A stretch of 64,000 nt of DNA from NCBI GenBank assembly GCA_947176065.1, contig CAMWPB010000001.1, forward strand, positions 119,035 through 183,034, read 5' to 3'. Below, one piece after another: positions 37,992-48,077 of the stretch. The notes under the pieces were generated by a model that saw nothing but the letters and a program-made list of their open reading frames with translations, was not told where the DNA came from and did no database searches. A program made the translations under genes and the position numbers. Numbering within the stretch: the stretch's first letter is position 1; each line of letters begins with the position of its first letter. This stretch comes from an uncultured Lachnospiraceae bacterium (GTDB lineage Bacteria > Bacillota > Clostridia > Lachnospirales > Lachnospiraceae).

Positions 37992-39593
37992 ATGTCAGAG
38001 ATCAAATTATTAGACTGCACCCTCCGCGATGGTGGGTACATCAACGACTGGAATTTTGGGGAATACACGATCCGGGATGTCATGACAAAACTGATAGAGT
38101 CCGGCGTGGATTATATTGAGGTCGGCTTTTTGCGGGACTGCGGCTATGACAGGAATAAGGCTCTCTACAACAATTGTGCCGAGATTGCCAATATTCTGCC
38201 GGAAAACCGCGGCAGTACAAAGTTTACTGCCATGTCTTTGCATAATAAGTACAGCATAGACAAGCTGGAGCCTTATGACGGAAAAACGATAGACGCGCTG
38301 CGCGTAACTTTCCATGATTATGATATAGACGAGGGTCTGGAATATATCCGCAAGGTGAAGGATAAGGGCTACAAAGTGTTTGCGAATCCCATAAACATCA
38401 TGGGATATTCGGACGAGATGATCCTGCGGCTGCTCCAAAAGATTAACGAGATACAGCCCCATGCCTTTTCCATCGTGGATACCTTCGGCTCCATGATGAA
38501 GGACGATCTGCAGCGGATATATTCCCTGATTGAGCATAATCTGAGAAAAGATATCGTGATCGGTCTGCACCTGCACGAAAATCTTGCCCTGTCTTACTCT
38601 CTGGCGCAGGACTTTATTGGTATGAAGGCGAGCGACAGGGACTGCGTGATTGACGCGTCCATGCTGGGTATGGGACGTTCGCCGGGCAATCTCTGCATGG
38701 AGCTGATTATGGACTATATGAACAAGCGTCAGTCCGGGCATTATGATGTGAATCCTGTGTTAGACGGGATAGACGATCATATTGTAAGGCTGAAGCAGAT
38801 AGAGCCATGGGGCTACAGCACGGCGTACGCATTGTCAGCCAAATATAATCTGCACCGCAACTATGCGGAGTTTCTGTTAGACAAGGGGCGGCTCCGGGCG
38901 AAGCAGATCAACCAGATTCTGGGCAGTATAGAGGAGAAAAAGAAGACCGCCTATGATGAGGCTTATATCGAAGGACTGTATCAGGATTTTCAGAACAAAT
39001 CGGTTGACGATACGCAGACGCTTAAGGACATGGCAGAGAAGCTGTCGGGTAAAAAATGTCTGATTCTGGCGCCGGGCTCCAGTATTATAAGGGAAAGGGA
39101 GAGTGTAGAAGCCTATATAGAAAAGGAGAAGCCGGTGGTCATTTCGGCAAATTTCGTGCCGGATACTTATCGGGCGGACTATGTTTTCTGCTGTAATGCC
39201 ATGCGGTTTGAGATGCTGCCGGGCAAAAAGAATATGCCGGAGCTCGTTGTCACATCAAATCTTTTGGAGATGTGCGCGGATGAGAGACTGGACGGCAGGA
39301 AACCGCTGATTGTCAACTACACGGATCTGCATTTTGACGAGGCAAAGTCATATGACAACAGTGTCATAATGTTGCTGCGCCTCTTAAAAAAGCTGGAAGT
39401 ATCCGACGTTGCGCTCGCCGGATTTGACGGATACAGGGCGGGCAGCGGGGAGAACTATGTCGCCGATTACATGGCAAGCCAGCATACCAAAGGCGAAGAG
39501 GAGAATAAGCGGATCAAAGAGCGTATGGCGCAGATGGAGAAGCAGATGAATATTTGTTATCTGACGGAATCACTGTATAAGTGCGGGGAATAG
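37992..39593 (+). CDS. DRE-TIM (HMG-CoA lyase-like) aldolase domain plus C-terminal nucleotide-binding-like domain
   Basis: KLLDCTLRDGGYINDWNFG; IGLHLHENLALSYSLAQDFI; DASMLGMGRSPGNLCMELIMDYMN; C-terminal KKCLILAPGSSIIRERESVEAYI..VVISANFVPDTYRADYVFCCN. Confidence 0.87.
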   Translation: MSEIKLLDCTLRDGGYINDWNFGEYTIRDVMTKLIESGVDYIEVGFLRDCGYDRNKALYNNCAEIANILPENRGSTKFTAMSLHNKYSIDKLEPYDGKTIDALRVTFHDYDIDEGLEYIRKVKDKGYKVFANPINIMGYSDEMILRLLQKINEIQPHAFSIVDTFGSMMKDDLQRIYSLIEHNLRKDIVIGLHLHENLALSYSLAQDFIGMKASDRDCVIDASMLGMGRSPGNLCMELIMDYMNKRQSGHYDVNPVLDGIDDHIVRLKQIEPWGYSTAYALSAKYNLHRNYAEFLLDKGRLRAKQINQILGSIEEKKKTAYDEAYIEGLYQDFQNKSVDDTQTLKDMAEKLSGKKCLILAPGSSIIRERESVEAYIEKEKPVVISANFVPDTYRADYVFCCNAMRFEMLPGKKNMPELVVTSNLLEMCADERLDGRKPLIVNYTDLHFDEAKSYDNSVIMLLRLLKKLEVSDVALAGFDGYRAGSGENYVADYMASQHTKGEEENKRIKERMAQMEKQMNICYLTESLYKCGE

Positions 39594-39656
39594 ATTGAAA
39601 AAGGCAAACGGGGCAATATGCAGCATGCCTGTGCATAACGGGAAAGGAACCGGAAA

Positions 39657-40178
39657 ATGAAAGACTGGCATAAGATAAAGTACCTTGTCATCGACGTGGA
39701 CGGCACTATGACGGATGCGGGGATCTACTATGATGAGCATGGAAATGAACTCAAAAAATTCTGCACCAAGGATGCGGCGGGATTTTTCGCGGCGCGAAAG
39801 GCCGGGATCAAAATCCTCGTTCTCACGGGCAGGGAGTGCGCTGCCACGACGAGACGCATGGGCGAGATGAAGGTGGATTTTCTGGTGCAGAACTGTAAGG
39901 ATAAAGTGCCCTACCTGGAGCAGTTTTTGTGTGAGCAGGGTGTTTCCTGGGAGGAATTAGGATATCTGGGAGACGACCTGAACGATCTGCCGGGGATGAG
40001 CCGCAGCGGTTTCGCGGGATGTCCGGCGGATGCCTGTGCGGAAGTAAAGGAGCGGGCGGATTATGTATCCGCCGTGAAAGGCGGATACGGCGCGGTGCGG
40101 GATATCATTGAGCACATGCTTCGGGAGCGGGGAGAATGGGAAAAGCTTACGGCTGAGATTTTTGGAATCGGCGTGTAG
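39657..40178 (+). CDS. KdsC/YrbI-like HAD phosphatase
   Basis: YLVIDVDGTMTDAGIYYDEHGNELKKFCTKDAAGF; LVLTGRECAATTRRM; YLGDDLNDLPGM. Confidence 0.93.
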   Translation: MKDWHKIKYLVIDVDGTMTDAGIYYDEHGNELKKFCTKDAAGFFAARKAGIKILVLTGRECAATTRRMGEMKVDFLVQNCKDKVPYLEQFLCEQGVSWEELGYLGDDLNDLPGMSRSGFAGCPADACAEVKERADYVSAVKGGYGAVRDIIEHMLRERGEWEKLTAEIFGIGV

Positions 40179-40201
40179 GGGAGCGGGAAGGACAAACGTT
40201 C

Positions 40202-41269
40202 ATGGGTCTGATGGATTTTTTGAAAAAATCAGAGAAGCTGGTATTCTGGAATCGGTGCAGGATACACAGCGGTAAGGCGGATTTTCGGGAAATGGTGTTA
40301 AACGGGTATCACAGCCCGGATTTTTTGGAGGTGCGCCATTTTGGAGATGAATATAAAGGTTGTATGATCTATGCTGCCAACGAGACGGGGAACGGCATAG
40401 GTTTTTTTGCTGAATTGGGGATGACGCTGATCAAGCTCCATTTTGCGGATGAGAGGGGATTTACACCCTACATCCAATGGGGGGAGCGTTACGTCTATTA
40501 TGAGCCGGACGGCATAGACGGGGAAAAGAATGCTTTTCTGCATTATTTTCAACCGGCTTCCGAAGTGGCGTCCATCGCAAATGCGGCCCATGTGATCTTT
40601 CAGACGCCGTGGCAGTGCAATCAGGTCAAGGCGCTGTACGGCGCAGTCAGCTACGACGTGTCGCAGGATTATATCGACGCCATGGCGCGGATGCTGAAAA
40701 AATACATTCGGTACAACGATAAGACAGAGAAATATTTGAAAGAGGAGTATGCCAGACTTTTAGGGCGGAAAAAGACGATAGCGGTGCACTACCGGGGCAC
40801 TGATTTTAATAAGGGTTACAACAATCATCCCGTACCCGTACAGGTGGAGCAGGAGATTGAGAAAGTGCGGGAGCTGTTGGATACAAAGGATTACGAGCAG
40901 ATTTTCCTTGCGACGGACGAAAATGCCGTGGTGGAGCGGTTTCGGAAAGAATTTGGAGATGTGGTGAAGGTGTATGAGGACACTTACCGGGACGACGGCA
41001 GCGGGGAATCCATTGCTTTCAGCAGGTCCGGGAGGGAACACCATCACTATAAGCTGGGACTGGAGGTGCTGCGGGACCAGTATACCCTGACCCACTGTGA
41101 GGGGATTGTGTGCGGCTACTCCAACATCACTTTTCTTGCGCGGGTGATGCGCAGGGCATGGTTCGACGGGGCGTGGGAGGACTACTGTCTGATCGACAAC
41201 GGGCTGTTTCACAACAAAAACAGCTTCAGCGCCAGCGAGAACGCCAGAAAGAACAGGCAGACACTATGA
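40202..41269 (+). CDS. Fucosyltransferase-like protein with HxRGTD-type motif
   Basis: IAVHYRGTDFNKGYNNHPVPVQ..IFLATDENAVVERF..LTHCEGIVCGYSNITFLA. Confidence 0.7.
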   Translation: MGLMDFLKKSEKLVFWNRCRIHSGKADFREMVLNGYHSPDFLEVRHFGDEYKGCMIYAANETGNGIGFFAELGMTLIKLHFADERGFTPYIQWGERYVYYEPDGIDGEKNAFLHYFQPASEVASIANAAHVIFQTPWQCNQVKALYGAVSYDVSQDYIDAMARMLKKYIRYNDKTEKYLKEEYARLLGRKKTIAVHYRGTDFNKGYNNHPVPVQVEQEIEKVRELLDTKDYEQIFLATDENAVVERFRKEFGDVVKVYEDTYRDDGSGESIAFSRSGREHHHYKLGLEVLRDQYTLTHCEGIVCGYSNITFLARVMRRAWFDGAWEDYCLIDNGLFHNKNSFSASENARKNRQTL

Positions 41270-42324
41270 GAATGAACGTATACCTGACAACAGGCAGAAA
41301 AAACTATAAATACGCGTATGTGGCGGTACAGTCGCTGTTTGAAAACAACCCCGACGCGGAAATTTATCTGTATATTGTGTCGGAGGATCTGGAGGAATCC
41401 GATCTTTTGCATGAGTATGCGCTGGCAAGGCAGTATGATAACCATATTATTATCCTGCGCTTTGACGAACAGGTGGCGAGCCGTCACATTCAGGTACACG
41501 CGGACGACCACTGGCCCATCGGTACGATGTCAAGCTACTGGCTGTTCCACGAGCTTTTGCCGGAGGATGTGGACCGGATTCTGGTGATCGAGTCGGATAC
41601 GGTGATTGTGGGCGATCTTTCGGAAATTTACAGCACGGATTTTGGTGGGGCGTATGCGATCTGTCCCGGGCCGGAGCATAAGCCGCAGAACCATCGAAAC
41701 TTTATGGCGAAGATCGGCGGGGACTGCCTTACTTTTGTGCTGTCCATGTATGATGTGAAGAGGATCAGGGAAGATTTTACGCTGGAGGATATCCTGGCAA
41801 AAGACGAGATTGTGAAGAAGCATGTGGGCAACTCCCAGATGGAGTTTACTTTCGGGCTGCTGTTTAAAGGGAAAATAAAGTATGTTCCCGGGGAAATTTC
41901 CTGTATCGACGAAAACGAGCGGTATATGCAGGAATTGGGATATGATTATGTGGCGGCTTGTGAAAGGACGGCTAAGATTATCCATTTTTCTTCCTACAAG
42001 GATTACAGCAAGCCGTGGAATCCCGTGTTTCTTGTGCCGGGTTACCATATCTGGTGGAAGTATGCCGCAGAAAGCCCCTATTATAAGGAGTATATTGAGA
42101 GGCAGTGGCAGATTTATGACGCGACGAGGGCAAAACAGGCGGCGGTGCAAAAGAATGTGACTTACCGCAATATCCTGCTGTGTATGCTCGTACTGACGGT
42201 TGTGCTGCTTTGTGCGGCATGTTTGCTGACGGATGTCGGGATTGTGGGCGCGGCGGCAGTTGTGGGCGCGGCGGCGGTTTCCTTTGTACTATCTCTGGGT
42301 ATCAGGTTTATTTCCATGCGGTGA
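41266..42324 (+). CDS. GT8-like glycosyltransferase with C-terminal TM segments
   Basis: MNVYLTTGRKNYKYAYVAVQSLFENNPDAEIYLYIVS; RILVIESDTVIVGDLSEIY; start moved from 41110. Confidence 0.75.
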   Translation: MRMNVYLTTGRKNYKYAYVAVQSLFENNPDAEIYLYIVSEDLEESDLLHEYALARQYDNHIIILRFDEQVASRHIQVHADDHWPIGTMSSYWLFHELLPEDVDRILVIESDTVIVGDLSEIYSTDFGGAYAICPGPEHKPQNHRNFMAKIGGDCLTFVLSMYDVKRIREDFTLEDILAKDEIVKKHVGNSQMEFTFGLLFKGKIKYVPGEISCIDENERYMQELGYDYVAACERTAKIIHFSSYKDYSKPWNPVFLVPGYHIWWKYAAESPYYKEYIERQWQIYDATRAKQAAVQKNVTYRNILLCMLVLTVVLLCAACLLTDVGIVGAAAVVGAAAVSFVLSLGIRFISMR

Positions 42325-42328
42325 GCGG

Positions 42329-43639
42329 ATGAAAAAGAAATTGATTTTGGCGACAAACAGTTTTCCATATAATACAGGCGAAAAAGCCTTTATTCTTCCT
42401 GAACTAAAGCGGCTGCGGGAACGATATGACATTACTGTCATATCCCATGCGGACGCGGAACAGAGAAAGCTGGACTATGTGGAGCCGGAGTTTTTGGAAG
42501 GTATTCGGGTGTTGTGCTTTCCCAGACCTGATATCCGTACCGGGGATAAGGTACGGGCGCTCGTTTCCTATCTTTTGTCTGCCGACGGTTGGCAGGAGAT
42601 CGGTGAAATATGCAGGGGCGGAGGCGGAAAGAAACAGCCGCAGATGCAGAAAGGGCGCTTTTCACTGCGCGGAATTATGCAGCAGTTTTATCAGTCATTG
42701 TCGTTTTATGCGCAGGCGCAGGCGGACCGGAAAGAAATCCGGGCGAGCGGGGTGCTGGCGGGAACGGAGCCTGTGATTTATTACAGCTTTTGGAACACCT
42801 ATTACTGCTATAGCATGGTCATGGAACGGCGGTGGCATTCGAATGTAAGGATTTTTTCAAGGCTCCATGGGTTTGACCTGTACCACGAAAGAGTGCCCGG
42901 AGCAAGGCAGCCCCTGAAACGGCAGATGGAGAAGGGAACGGATGGGCTGATTTTTTTGGGAGACTTTGCGCTGAATTATTATCGGGAGCGTATTCAGGGC
43001 CGCAAACCTTCAGACACACCTTTATATGTGTGCCCGCTGGGAACGGAGGCTCCGGCAAGGCGTATGCCGCCGCCGTTTAATGGGACATGGCAGCTCCTCA
43101 GCTGTTCGTCCGTGATTCCCCTGAAACGGGTGGAGCGTATTGTGGACGGGCTCGCGTTAGTGAAGGTAGAAAAGACAAAAATACACTGGATCCATATCGG
43201 TGGCGGAGAGGGGCTGGAAAGCCTGCGGGAATACGCCGCGGAGCGGTTGAAAGACAGAGAAACTATACAGTATACCTTTGCCGGACAGATGGAACATGAG
43301 GAGGTAGTCCGCTACTACGGGACGGAGCAGACAGACTGTTTTATCACAACCTCATCCACAGAGGGCGTACCCGTATCCGTCATGGAAGCCATGTCCTACG
43401 GTATTCCGGTGATAGCCACTTCGGTGGGCGGCATCCCGGAGATGATACAGGGAAACGGCACTTTGCTCTCAGATGATCCGGGTGGAGAGGAAGTGGCGGC
43501 GGCGCTTCAGGAAATGTGCCGTATGGAAGCAGGGGATATGGCGGCGCTGAAAGACAGAAGCTACGAACTGTGGGAGAGCAGGTTTGCGATAGAGGCGACG
43601 GCGCGGCGGCTTATGGAAATTTTGGAGACAGTGGAGTGA
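42329..43639 (+). CDS. GT4 family glycosyltransferase
   Basis: LSCSSVIPLKRVERIVDGLAL; FITTSSTEGVPVSVMEAMSYGIPVIATSVGGIPEMI; start moved from 42233. Confidence 0.92.
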   Translation: MKKKLILATNSFPYNTGEKAFILPELKRLRERYDITVISHADAEQRKLDYVEPEFLEGIRVLCFPRPDIRTGDKVRALVSYLLSADGWQEIGEICRGGGGKKQPQMQKGRFSLRGIMQQFYQSLSFYAQAQADRKEIRASGVLAGTEPVIYYSFWNTYYCYSMVMERRWHSNVRIFSRLHGFDLYHERVPGARQPLKRQMEKGTDGLIFLGDFALNYYRERIQGRKPSDTPLYVCPLGTEAPARRMPPPFNGTWQLLSCSSVIPLKRVERIVDGLALVKVEKTKIHWIHIGGGEGLESLREYAAERLKDRETIQYTFAGQMEHEEVVRYYGTEQTDCFITTSSTEGVPVSVMEAMSYGIPVIATSVGGIPEMIQGNGTLLSDDPGGEEVAAALQEMCRMEAGDMAALKDRSYELWESRFAIEATARRLMEILETVE

Positions 43640-43657
43640 CGAGGGAGCAGAAATTAT

Positions 43658-44857
43658 ATGCGTATTATGTTTGCGGTGCCCTGCTACTGGCCTTCTCAGG
43701 ACGGGGTAACGATCATTACCAGTTATCTGGCGGAAGGACTGGTGGCGAAAGGGCATGAAGTGTTCGTGCTGACCAGCGCAGGGGATGGGGGACGGCAGAT
43801 CCTGCCGGAAGAAGACAACCATGCCGGAGTAAAAATCAGGAGAATGCGTGTGCATACCAGATGGCCGTTGTTTATCAGGGGGCGGGACCAGAAGAGCACG
43901 AAAGGGGTATATCGGAAGGCGGTAAAGGACTTTGCGCCGGATGTGCTGGTAGTGGTGTGTGCCCAGACCTGGACCCTTGATTGGATTATGCCATGCCTAA
44001 AAAAACTGGATTGTGTGAAAGTTTTCTATTCGCACGGCTATTCCGCATGGAAGCCGGAAATTTCCTGTGGCTGTTTTCTCAAAAAAAGGGATATTGTGGG
44101 TGCGTGGGCGGCATACCGGGCAAAAAGATATTATAAGAGGCTGTATCGCTATATCAGGCTGTTTGACAGGGCGATTTATCTTTCCGAGGACAGCAATGCC
44201 GCCGTGTACGCGGAGCAGTTTGGGCTGACCAACGGCAGGGTGCTTAAGAATGCCATCGACGACCGGTTTTTTGGCGAGGAGATGCGGCATGGTTATGAGG
44301 AAAAGGCGTGCGTCAGCTATCTTTTCGTGGCGAACTATAATCAGAATAAGAATCAGGAAATGCTGATCCGCGCGTTTGCCGCGGCAGAGATAGGGAAGAG
44401 CAGACTGATTCTGGTGGGATTTGAGGAGAACACGTACTATGAACATCTGCGGGAGGTAATAGGAGAGACGCTTCACGGGCAGCCGGATAAGGAAGTGCGG
44501 TTTTGTATCCGCTATGACCGGGAGAAAGTGATCGATCTGTACCGCACAAGCGATGTGTTTACCTGCTCCAGTCTGTCGGAGAATTACCCGATTGTGGCGC
44601 ACGAGGCGGCTGCTGTCGGGATGCCGGTCATCAGCACCAATGTGGGAATATATGACAGAATTGACGGGGCATATATCGTGGAGGATGCGGCGCAGATGAC
44701 TCGGGCGATGGAAGAGCTGTATTACGATGCCGGAGAGCGTGCCCGCAGGGGGCAGGCGGCGTACGAGTGGGTCTGTGGGCAGGGATGCCGGATAAGGGAT
44801 AAGGTGGATTGGATGGAGCGGGATATGAGGGAGCTTTCGGAGAGGAAATCTAATTGA
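43658..44857 (+). CDS. GT4 family glycosyltransferase
   Basis: MRIMFAVPCYWPSQDGVTIITSYLAEGLVAKGHEV; VFTCSSLSENYPIVAHEAAAVGMPVISTNVG. Confidence 0.9.
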   Translation: MRIMFAVPCYWPSQDGVTIITSYLAEGLVAKGHEVFVLTSAGDGGRQILPEEDNHAGVKIRRMRVHTRWPLFIRGRDQKSTKGVYRKAVKDFAPDVLVVVCAQTWTLDWIMPCLKKLDCVKVFYSHGYSAWKPEISCGCFLKKRDIVGAWAAYRAKRYYKRLYRYIRLFDRAIYLSEDSNAAVYAEQFGLTNGRVLKNAIDDRFFGEEMRHGYEEKACVSYLFVANYNQNKNQEMLIRAFAAAEIGKSRLILVGFEENTYYEHLREVIGETLHGQPDKEVRFCIRYDREKVIDLYRTSDVFTCSSLSENYPIVAHEAAAVGMPVISTNVGIYDRIDGAYIVEDAAQMTRAMEELYYDAGERARRGQAAYEWVCGQGCRIRDKVDWMERDMRELSERKSN

Positions 44858-44907
44858 CAGATAAGCGGGGAATCTCCCGCAGGCAGGAAGGAGGCGCAGC
44901 CATAAAG

Positions 44908-46011
44908 ATGATTCGCTTGATGTATGATTATCAGATTATGTTAATGCAGCATTACGGGGGCATATCCAGATATTTTTATGAGGTAGTTACCAGAATGCCG
45001 AAAGAGGAGGTGGATATGCGCATTCCGGTAATCCATAACCTGAATTATTATTTTGCGGATTATTTCCATAAGCCGGTCAGGCTGATCAATAATAAGAAAT
45101 GGTATCGCAGAATCGTGAGATTTAATCGGTGGTATGATAAAAAATTAACAGAAAAAGGCGGGAAAGATATTATTTTTCACCCGACATATTATAACCCGTA
45201 TTTTTTAGAGGGTTTTCAGGGGAAACTGGTAGTTACGGTTCACGACATGATTCATGAGAACTATTTGGAATATTTTGAGGGGAATGCAACGATTGCGCAC
45301 AAGAAGCTGCTAATGGAACGGGCGGACAAAATTATTGCGGTCTCGCATACGACAAAAAAAGATATTATCAAAATATATCCGCAGATTGACCAGAATAAAA
45401 TTGTAGTCATTCACCATGGCTGTGATTCCCGGAAGCAGGAAATTCAAAGTGCAGAGCTAGAACAGAAATATGCATGTTTTCCACGATTTATTCTCTTTGT
45501 GGGAATTAGGGTGAAATATAAGAATTTTATGAAATTTGCTCCGGCGGCTGCAAATATCCTGAGTAAAAACCATGATATGGGGTTGGTCTGTGTAGGCGGT
45601 GGAGAACTGCTGCCGGAAGAGGAGGCGGTTTTTCGGGAGAAAAATTGCAGAGATAAGGTCATGCAGGTAGCTGCCAGCGATGAAGAACTCACATGGTTGT
45701 ATCAACATGCCTCTTGTTTTGTGTTTCCATCCATGGCCGAGGGGTTCGGCATTCCTATTTTGGAGGCGTGGAAAAACGAATGTCCTGTTGTGGCGGCCGA
45801 TACAGAGTGTTTCCGTGAGGTCGGCGGAGATGCGGTATTGTTTTTCGACCCGGACGATGCGGAGATGATCGAAGAGAAAATCTGCGAGGCCTTCACTGAG
45901 GATACGCGCAGAAAACTGTTGGATTTGGGGCGGGAGCGCTCCGCGGAGTTTAGCTGGGATAAGTGCGCAAACCAGCATTTGGAGGTTTACAGGCAGTTGG
46001 GCGCGACATAA
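44908..46011 (+). CDS. GT4 family glycosyltransferase
   Basis: MIRLMYDYQIMLMQHYGGISRYFYEV; VGIRVKYKNFMKFAPAA; CFVFPSMAEGFGIPILEAWKNECPVVAADTECFREV. Confidence 0.92.
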   Translation: MIRLMYDYQIMLMQHYGGISRYFYEVVTRMPKEEVDMRIPVIHNLNYYFADYFHKPVRLINNKKWYRRIVRFNRWYDKKLTEKGGKDIIFHPTYYNPYFLEGFQGKLVVTVHDMIHENYLEYFEGNATIAHKKLLMERADKIIAVSHTTKKDIIKIYPQIDQNKIVVIHHGCDSRKQEIQSAELEQKYACFPRFILFVGIRVKYKNFMKFAPAAANILSKNHDMGLVCVGGGELLPEEEAVFREKNCRDKVMQVAASDEELTWLYQHASCFVFPSMAEGFGIPILEAWKNECPVVAADTECFREVGGDAVLFFDPDDAEMIEEKICEAFTEDTRRKLLDLGRERSAEFSWDKCANQHLEVYRQLGAT

Positions 46012-46041
46012 CCGAAAACGGAGTTGAATTTATAATTGGAG

Positions 46042-47049
46042 ATGCAAGTTATGCTGGAAAAAGCAGGCGCTATGTTAAAAGAGTTAAAGGATTTCTGGAA
46101 TTTGGAGGGATATTACATCAGGAAACGCATTGGAGCGAAATATTATGTTATTATTCGCTCAGAAGGCGGAGCAGGATTTTTTTCAAACTATATGTGGGTT
46201 TTGGGACATGTGGTTCTGGCGCGCAGGCTTGGGTATATTCCGGTTGTTGATATGAAAAATTATCCCACACTGTACAGCGAAGAAACGGCAGTGGACGGAG
46301 TCGATAACGCATGGAATTATTATTTTCAGAACATAGATAAAGTGACGCTGGAGGAGGCGTATGCGAGCGGGAAATATATACTGGGCAGGGACAAATATCT
46401 GCAAAAGTATGCAGAAAAATTTTGTATGCCGGTGTATCGTTTCCCGACGGAGAAAATGATTCGCTATTATGCACCGGTCATTGATCAGAATATGCGTCTG
46501 CGGGAAGATTTAAAAGCGGCATATAATGCGGAGTGGGACAAGAACGTCGGAAAGGCAGAGCATGTGCTGGGCATCCACATACGCGGGACGGATATGAAAA
46601 ATAATCTCGGCCATCCTATGCCTGCGGCAGGGAAAGATTATTTGGCGCAGACATATCGGATGTTGGAACAGAATCCGGAAATCACAAAGGTTTTTCTGGC
46701 TACAGATGAAAATAATATCAAAGAGTTGTATGAGAAGGAGTTCCGGGATTCACGATGGACACTATTTATGAATGAGGCGTTCCGTGTGTGGGATCATGGG
46801 GAAAAACGGAAAACCGGCGTTCATGAAACAAAGGTGGAAAATCCGAGACAGTACCACAAGTACCTGATGGGGAGAGAGGTTCTGCAGGATGCATGGTTTC
46901 TGTATAAGTGTGAATATCTGATCTGCGGATATTCCAATATTACAAATGTCGCCATTTTATGGAATCAGAACAGATATAAGCAGATTATGCGCATACAGTC
47001 TGACGGGAAAGGAATTGTTGTTAAAGATGGAGAAAAATATAGTATATAG
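46042..47049 (+). CDS. Fucosyltransferase-like protein with HxRGTD motif
   Basis: VLGIHIRGTDMKNNLGHPMPAAGKDYL..KVFLATDENNIKELYEKEF..YLICGYSNITNVAILWN. Confidence 0.7.
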   Translation: MQVMLEKAGAMLKELKDFWNLEGYYIRKRIGAKYYVIIRSEGGAGFFSNYMWVLGHVVLARRLGYIPVVDMKNYPTLYSEETAVDGVDNAWNYYFQNIDKVTLEEAYASGKYILGRDKYLQKYAEKFCMPVYRFPTEKMIRYYAPVIDQNMRLREDLKAAYNAEWDKNVGKAEHVLGIHIRGTDMKNNLGHPMPAAGKDYLAQTYRMLEQNPEITKVFLATDENNIKELYEKEFRDSRWTLFMNEAFRVWDHGEKRKTGVHETKVENPRQYHKYLMGREVLQDAWFLYKCEYLICGYSNITNVAILWNQNRYKQIMRIQSDGKGIVVKDGEKYSI

Positions 47050-48013
47050 GATTTTGTCCCGGGTGTGGCGCAGCACTGTTCTGAAATGCTATCGGGGATG
47101 CCGTGAGAGAAAAAAGGAGAATTACTGGAAAGAACATTGGAAAAAATGCGGGAAGGAAAACAGAGACAAAACGTTCTACGTGATAAGAAGGCGGGACTGT
47201 TATTGCGGATTGTTTTCCCTGTTCCTCACAAATCTGCAGCGGATTGACGATGCGCTCAAGGCGGGATATATCCCCGTAGTTGATTTGCAGAATGATTTTA
47301 ATATTTACCTGTCGGAAGATAAACTCGGCAGGGAGAACGCATGGGAATATTATTTTAAGCAGCCCGCGGGATACACCCTGCGGGATATACAAAACAGCCG
47401 GAATGTGATTGTCGGTTCCGGGGCGGTGCCGCCCATGTTTCCGTATCTGGATTTGGATTTTTTGTATGGAAGGACGGGAGAACTGGCATACTGGCGGGAA
47501 CTTGTCAGAAAATATATGGTTTTGAGCGACGGGGCGTCGCAGAGAGTGGAGGAAGCGTATAACAGATTATTTGCACCGACGGATAAGGTGTTGGGTGTGA
47601 AGTGCAGGGGTACGGATTATGCGAATGGTAAGCCGAAAAACCATCCCATCCAGCCGACACCCGGGCAGGCCGTTTTAAAGGCGGAAGAAATTTTCAGAGA
47701 ACAGGGGTGTACAAAAGTTTTTCTGGCAACGGAGGACGCGGCGTTCTATCACATATTTTCCGAACGGTTTGGCGACAAGCTGATTGCAAACAAAACAGAA
47801 TATGCAGACTATCAGGGAGGATCGGCAGGCAGGGAAGAGTATGAGCGCGGGGGAAGCGGCTATGAGTCCGGCATGGAATATCTCGTTACGACCATGCTTC
47901 TTGCAAGATGCCAGTGTCTGTGTGCGGGCTGTGTTTCCGCAACGGTGGGCGCGCTGCTTCTGACGGAGGGGTATGAGTATACCTATCTGTTTGACCTGGG
48001 CATATATGAGTGA
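47027..48013 (+). CDS. Fucosyltransferase-like protein with RGTD motif
   Basis: VLGVKCRGTDYANGKPKNHPIQPTPGQAVLKAEEIF..KVFLATEDAAFYHIFSERFG; start moved from 46946. Confidence 0.68.
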   Translation: MEKNIVYRILSRVWRSTVLKCYRGCRERKKENYWKEHWKKCGKENRDKTFYVIRRRDCYCGLFSLFLTNLQRIDDALKAGYIPVVDLQNDFNIYLSEDKLGRENAWEYYFKQPAGYTLRDIQNSRNVIVGSGAVPPMFPYLDLDFLYGRTGELAYWRELVRKYMVLSDGASQRVEEAYNRLFAPTDKVLGVKCRGTDYANGKPKNHPIQPTPGQAVLKAEEIFREQGCTKVFLATEDAAFYHIFSERFGDKLIANKTEYADYQGGSAGREEYERGGSGYESGMEYLVTTMLLARCQCLCAGCVSATVGALLLTEGYEYTYLFDLGIYE

Positions 48014-48077
48014 GTTTGCCGGTGCAGTGGAATAAACGCGGCAGCGTCCAACGGGAGAGAATTTGAGTGCGAGATAA

